Shown in pieces: positions 61,647 through 64,000 of a stretch of DNA of 64,000 nt. The position numbers were made by a program, and so were the translations under genes. Source of the DNA: Haloterrigena salifodinae (GTDB lineage: Archaea; Halobacteriota; Halobacteria; Halobacteriales; Natrialbaceae); assembly GCF_003977755.1 (NCBI RefSeq), contig NZ_RQWN01000002.1, forward strand, positions 186,001-250,000. Direction: 5' to 3'. The notes under the pieces are model-generated. The model made no database searches, was not told the DNA's origin, and saw only the letters and a program-made list of their open reading frames with translations. The stretch's first letter is position 1, and each line of letters starts with the position of its first letter.

Positions 61647-61870
61647 CTACTCGGTCTCGCCGTACTCGGACGCGAGCGTCTCCAGTCCCACGACCTCGAG
61701 GTTGCCTTCGGCGACGAGCGCGTCGAGGTACATCACCGTTTCCTCGAAGCGGTCGACCGTGTCGCCCGCCCGTCGGGCTCCGTGTTCGACCCGTTCCACC
61801 CCAATTCCGCGCAGCCGGCCAGCGCGACCCCCGTTGTGGTCGCCGTCGCGAGAGACGTCCGCCGTCTCAT
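61647..61870 (-). pseudogene. Frameshifted small lipoprotein gene
   Basis: The frame from ATG 61870 encodes a lipoprotein signal ([20 protein letters not shown]) but stops after about 45 codons in Arg-rich sequence. In another frame the DNA continues with a good haloarchaeal coding pattern, GDTVDRFEETVMYLDALVAEGNLEV..., to the stop at 61647. A single frameshift would join them into one ~75-residue lipoprotein. It could be true decay or a sequencing error. Confidence 0.6.
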
Positions 61871-61957
61871 ACGACCAGTATGTGGTCGACGCGGGATTGT
61901 TATGATCGAAATAGCACGACCGGTCGGCGCCCGGCGTGTCCCGTCCGGGTTCCGTTC

Positions 61958-62269
61958 TCAGCTCTCGTCCTCGCTCTCGTTCGTCGTCCCGCCGGTTTCG
62001 TTGGCGGTATCGTTCTCCCCGCCGTCGCTCTCGTTCGTCATCTCGCCGGTCTCGTTTTCCGTTTCGTTGGCGGTATCGTTCCCTTCCCCGTCGACCAGAC
62101 CCTCGTCTTCGTCTCTCTCTTGTCCGTTCCCCGTTCCCTCTTCGGCGGCCGGTTCGTCGTCCTCGTCGCCGCCACCGCTCGGGCCGCCACAGCCGGCGAC
62201 CAGCGCCGTCGCCGCCGTCGCACCCGTTACCCGCAACAGCCGCCGTCGCGTCCGTTGCTGTGGACTCAT
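61958..62269 (-). CDS. Tat lipoprotein with sequon-rich acidic tail (103 aa)
   Basis: The N-terminus MSPQQRTRRRLLRVTGATAA is Tat-like with lipobox VAGC at Cys27. The mature part is an acidic low-complexity chain with Asn-Glu/Asp-Thr sequons repeated (NDTANETENETGE). It may be a short surface-anchored glycoprotein. No domain recognised. Confidence 0.75.
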   Translation of the reverse strand: MSPQQRTRRRLLRVTGATAATALVAGCGGPSGGGDEDDEPAAEEGTGNGQERDEDEGLVDGEGNDTANETENETGEMTNESDGGENDTANETGGTTNESEDES

Positions 62270-62420
62270 ACCACGTGCAAGTATTCCCCGTCCGATAAGT
62301 TCTGAGCCGACACTCGCGTGTGTCGGACCCTCGACGGCGAGGGCGAACGGTGACGGATCGACTCGAGGAGTTAGGGAGATGAGCCGACCGCCGGAGTCGG
62401 CTGCGCCGCAGCCCGTGGCG

Positions 62421-62669
62421 TTACCAGGTGCGTCGACGAGGGGAGCCCCCACCGGCGTCGAACCGCTCGACCCGAGGCCCGGGCTCGAAGAAGTCCCCGC
62501 GGTCGTCGTAGGTGACCCAGCCCTCGAGGACCATCGTTTCCAGCACGTCCCGGACGAGCTCCGGATCGTAGCCCTCGATCTCGCGGGGCCGGAGCGGGAG
62601 TCCCCGGCAGATCATCCACTCGAGGGCGTCGTTCCAGATCGCGTCGCGCTCGGGATTGCGCGCGTACAT
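62421..62669 (-). CDS. Small haloarchaeal protein with winged-helix-like region (82 aa)
   Basis: MYARNPERDAIWNDALEWMICRG is followed by LPLRPREIEGYDPELVRDVLETMVLEGWVTYDDRGDFFEPG, which has the spacing of a compact winged helix, then a basic Arg-rich tail. Function unknown; it could bind nucleic acid. Confidence 0.68.
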   Translation of the reverse strand: MYARNPERDAIWNDALEWMICRGLPLRPREIEGYDPELVRDVLETMVLEGWVTYDDRGDFFEPGPRVERFDAGGGSPRRRTW

Positions 62670-62792
62670 GTGTTAGCTGCGGATTCCCGACGGCAGCTAT
62701 CAATCTTCTGCCCGTTCCGAGCGTGGATCGACGCGAGCGTGCCTCTCAATGTAGGCAGTAGGCAAAAGCCGAACGCGAGCAAATCGCCGCCC

Positions 62793-63200
62793 GTGACAGC
62801 AATCCCTGACGCCTTCTACGACCTGTTCGAGAAGCAAACGTTCGCGCACGTCGCGACGCTGACCGAGGACACCGATCCCCACGTCACGCCGGTCTGGATC
62901 GACTACGACGCCGACGACGACCGACTTTTGGTCAACACCGAACGCGGTCGCCGCAAGGAGCGCAACGTCCGCGAGGACCCGTCGGTCGGCGTCAGCATGG
63001 TCGATCCCGAGAACCCCTACCGGCGACTCTCGATCATCGGCGAGGTCGAGGAGATCACGACCGAGGGTGCTCGAGAGCACATCGACGAACTCGCGCAGCG
63101 ATACACGGGCGAAGACGAGTACGGGGCGCCCATTGAAACCGAGCGGGTTATTCTGCGGATCCGCGCCGACGACGTCGTCGACGCACAGGACGCGAGCTGA
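62793..63200 (+). CDS. PPOX-class, probably F420/FMN-dependent, split-barrel enzyme
   Basis: A 135-residue protein of the pyridoxamine-phosphate-oxidase-like superfamily: FEKQTFAHVATLTEDTDPHVTPVWIDYDADDDRLLVNTERGRRKERNVREDPSVGVSMVDPENPYRRLSIIGEVEEI. This is the class annotated as F420-dependent. Start is GTG 62793. Substrate unknown. Confidence 0.88.
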   Translation: MTAIPDAFYDLFEKQTFAHVATLTEDTDPHVTPVWIDYDADDDRLLVNTERGRRKERNVREDPSVGVSMVDPENPYRRLSIIGEVEEITTEGAREHIDELAQRYTGEDEYGAPIETERVILRIRADDVVDAQDAS

Positions 63201-63237
63201 TCCCGCCAGGGTATCTCCGACGTCGAATCCGTCACCG

Positions 63238-63468
63238 TCACGCGTCGTCGGTTTCGGTCTCCGGTTCGCCGTCAGGCGAATCGGCCGGCGGCGTCTCATC
63301 GGCGGCCGACGGTTCCGAATACTGGCGCCGAGTCTGCTGGTTGAGCAGTTCCACCTCGTGGCTGCGCTCGGCGTGGCGGTTGAAAAACGTCTGGGCGTCC
63401 TCGAGCCCCTCGATGAGTCGTTCCGTGTCGCAGGTGTGACAGACGCACCGGTACAGATCCTCACTCAT
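63238..63468 (-). CDS. Small zinc-finger protein (76 aa)
   Basis: The N-terminal half has a zinc-finger-like CVCHTC followed by FNRHAERSH (Cys2-His2 type). The C-terminal half is an acidic, Pro/Glu-rich disordered tail. Similar small zinc proteins recur in this window. Function unknown. Confidence 0.75.
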   Translation of the reverse strand: MSEDLYRCVCHTCDTERLIEGLEDAQTFFNRHAERSHEVELLNQQTRRQYSEPSAADETPPADSPDGEPETETDDA

Positions 63469-63777
63469 CGATCAACGCTCGTGAGGAGATAGTGGTGACT
63501 ATCGGCCGGACGTGACCAGCGACGGTCTCAGGGCGGGGTCGAGTGGCATTCATGGGTAGTCAGGTTGCGCCGCGCCGGTCGGGAAACGATTCTCGCTCTC
63601 GTCGCAATCGGTGCTTCTGATCAAGGTAGATGTGTGTGGACGGTAGCTGTATCCGGTTCGGTACGACAGTCATTGTCCACGACTTGTTCGGCAATACAAA
63701 AAGCCCGTCCCTAACCTATTTGGAAGAAAAGGAGGTACTTATTCTAGTTTGGATTTTCGAAGTTATTCGGGGAGCAT
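63469..63777. other. Intergenic region, no gene seen
   Basis: About 310 bases. The part from 63680 to 63780 is AT-rich (for example ATTTGGAAGAAAAGGAG and TTATTCTAGTTTGG) and probably holds a terminator for the leftward gene ending at 63778. I see no coding potential worth listing. Confidence 0.4.
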
Positions 63778-64000
63778 TCATTCTCGGAAGTCGCCGGGTC
63801 GCTGTTCTTCGCCGACATCCCCGGTGAAGAAGTCGACGGGACGACTCCGCGTCTTCCGCAACAGCCGTTCCCGTTCGATCGTCAGCGGGAGGTCGTCCAG
63901 ACGACTCGTGATCTCGTTTACCTCTTCGGTGTTATTCGCGACCGCCAGCGCCTGAATGTTCTCCCGCGCACTCAGCATCTCGTCGACCTTGACGATCTGG
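63778..64000 (-). CDS. C-terminal fragment of a protein cut by the right edge
   Basis: The frame is open to the right window edge, so the gene begins outside. The visible ~73 residues are helical and charged (MLSARENIQALAVANNTEEVNEITSRLDDLPLTIERERLL) and end in VDFFTGDVGEEQRPGDFRE. The ATG at 63978 is probably internal. I do not recognise it. Confidence 0.6.
   Translation of the reverse strand, partial: QIVKVDEMLSARENIQALAVANNTEEVNEITSRLDDLPLTIERERLLRKTRSRPVDFFTGDVGEEQRPGDFRE

Overview
The window is chromosomal DNA from a halophilic archaeon (class Halobacteria). The evidence is high GC with strongly GC-biased third codon positions, very acidic proteins, many Tat rather than Sec signals, and haloarchaeal marker families: ArcS and archaeosine TGT, HalOD1, Bat-type HTH_10 regulators, TrmB, a SAMP-type modifier, DpsA, Orc1/Cdc6 and geranylgeranyl reductase. 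The genus cannot be read from the sequence; a Natrialbales-type genome is a guess. I saw no rRNA, tRNA, CRISPR array or intact transposase.

Layout. 0-7 kb: a methyltransferase cut by the left edge, then two facing halves of an NMT1-type ABC import system: lipoprotein plus permease on +, and a cytoplasmic HTH/binding-protein fusion plus ATPase plus permease on -. 7-12 kb: an operon of an unknown helical protein, a PQQ-type quinoprotein dehydrogenase and a Tat-exported blue-copper protein. 12-14 kb: two tandem, divergent cation/Ca exchanger-like membrane proteins. 14-25 kb: a DUF336 protein, a Zn formaldehyde/alcohol dehydrogenase, a COG0523 GTPase, regulators, a formate-dehydrogenase-type molybdoenzyme and an aldehyde:ferredoxin oxidoreductase. 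Together with the quinoprotein these could oxidise an alcohol to aldehyde to acid/CO2, but that is inference. 25-34 kb: membrane proteins, regulators, an AzlCD pair, a SAMP-like modifier and a GT4 glycosyltransferase, with a cluster of five hairpins near 24.9 kb.

34.5-36.9 kb is an AT-rich island unlike everything around it. It carries three genes on -, in transcription order: a ComQ-like isoprenyl-diphosphate-synthase homologue, a Tat-signal precursor with a Cys-containing hydrophobic Gly/Ala-rich C-terminal region ending in Ser-Trp-Ile, and a small three-helix membrane protein. The order resembles bacterial comQ-comX. This is the best candidate for an undescribed system: a prenyl-modified exported signal or halocin-like peptide in an archaeon.

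37-49 kb: a GNAT enzyme, about 1.2 kb with no clear gene, an Orc1/Cdc6 protein, a decayed histidine kinase directly in front of two response-regulator genes, a ferredoxin-geranylgeranyl reductase pair for lipid saturation, a TrmB regulator, dpsA facing a DtxR-type regulator with an iron-box-like operator, a formyltransferase-like protein and a ketopantoate reductase. 49-55 kb: archaeosine genes arcS and tgtA with small zinc-ribbon proteins, a TRAM protein, an Lrp regulator and a HalOD1 protein. 55-58 kb: a tandem pair of secreted, glycosylation-sequon-rich proteins with 5-residue-periodic segments and duplicated promoters. 58-64 kb: a Nudix enzyme, a PadR regulator, Tat-exported DUF4397 and lipoprotein genes (one frameshifted), an internally duplicated protein of unknown function, a PPOX-family enzyme, small zinc proteins and a gene cut by the right edge.
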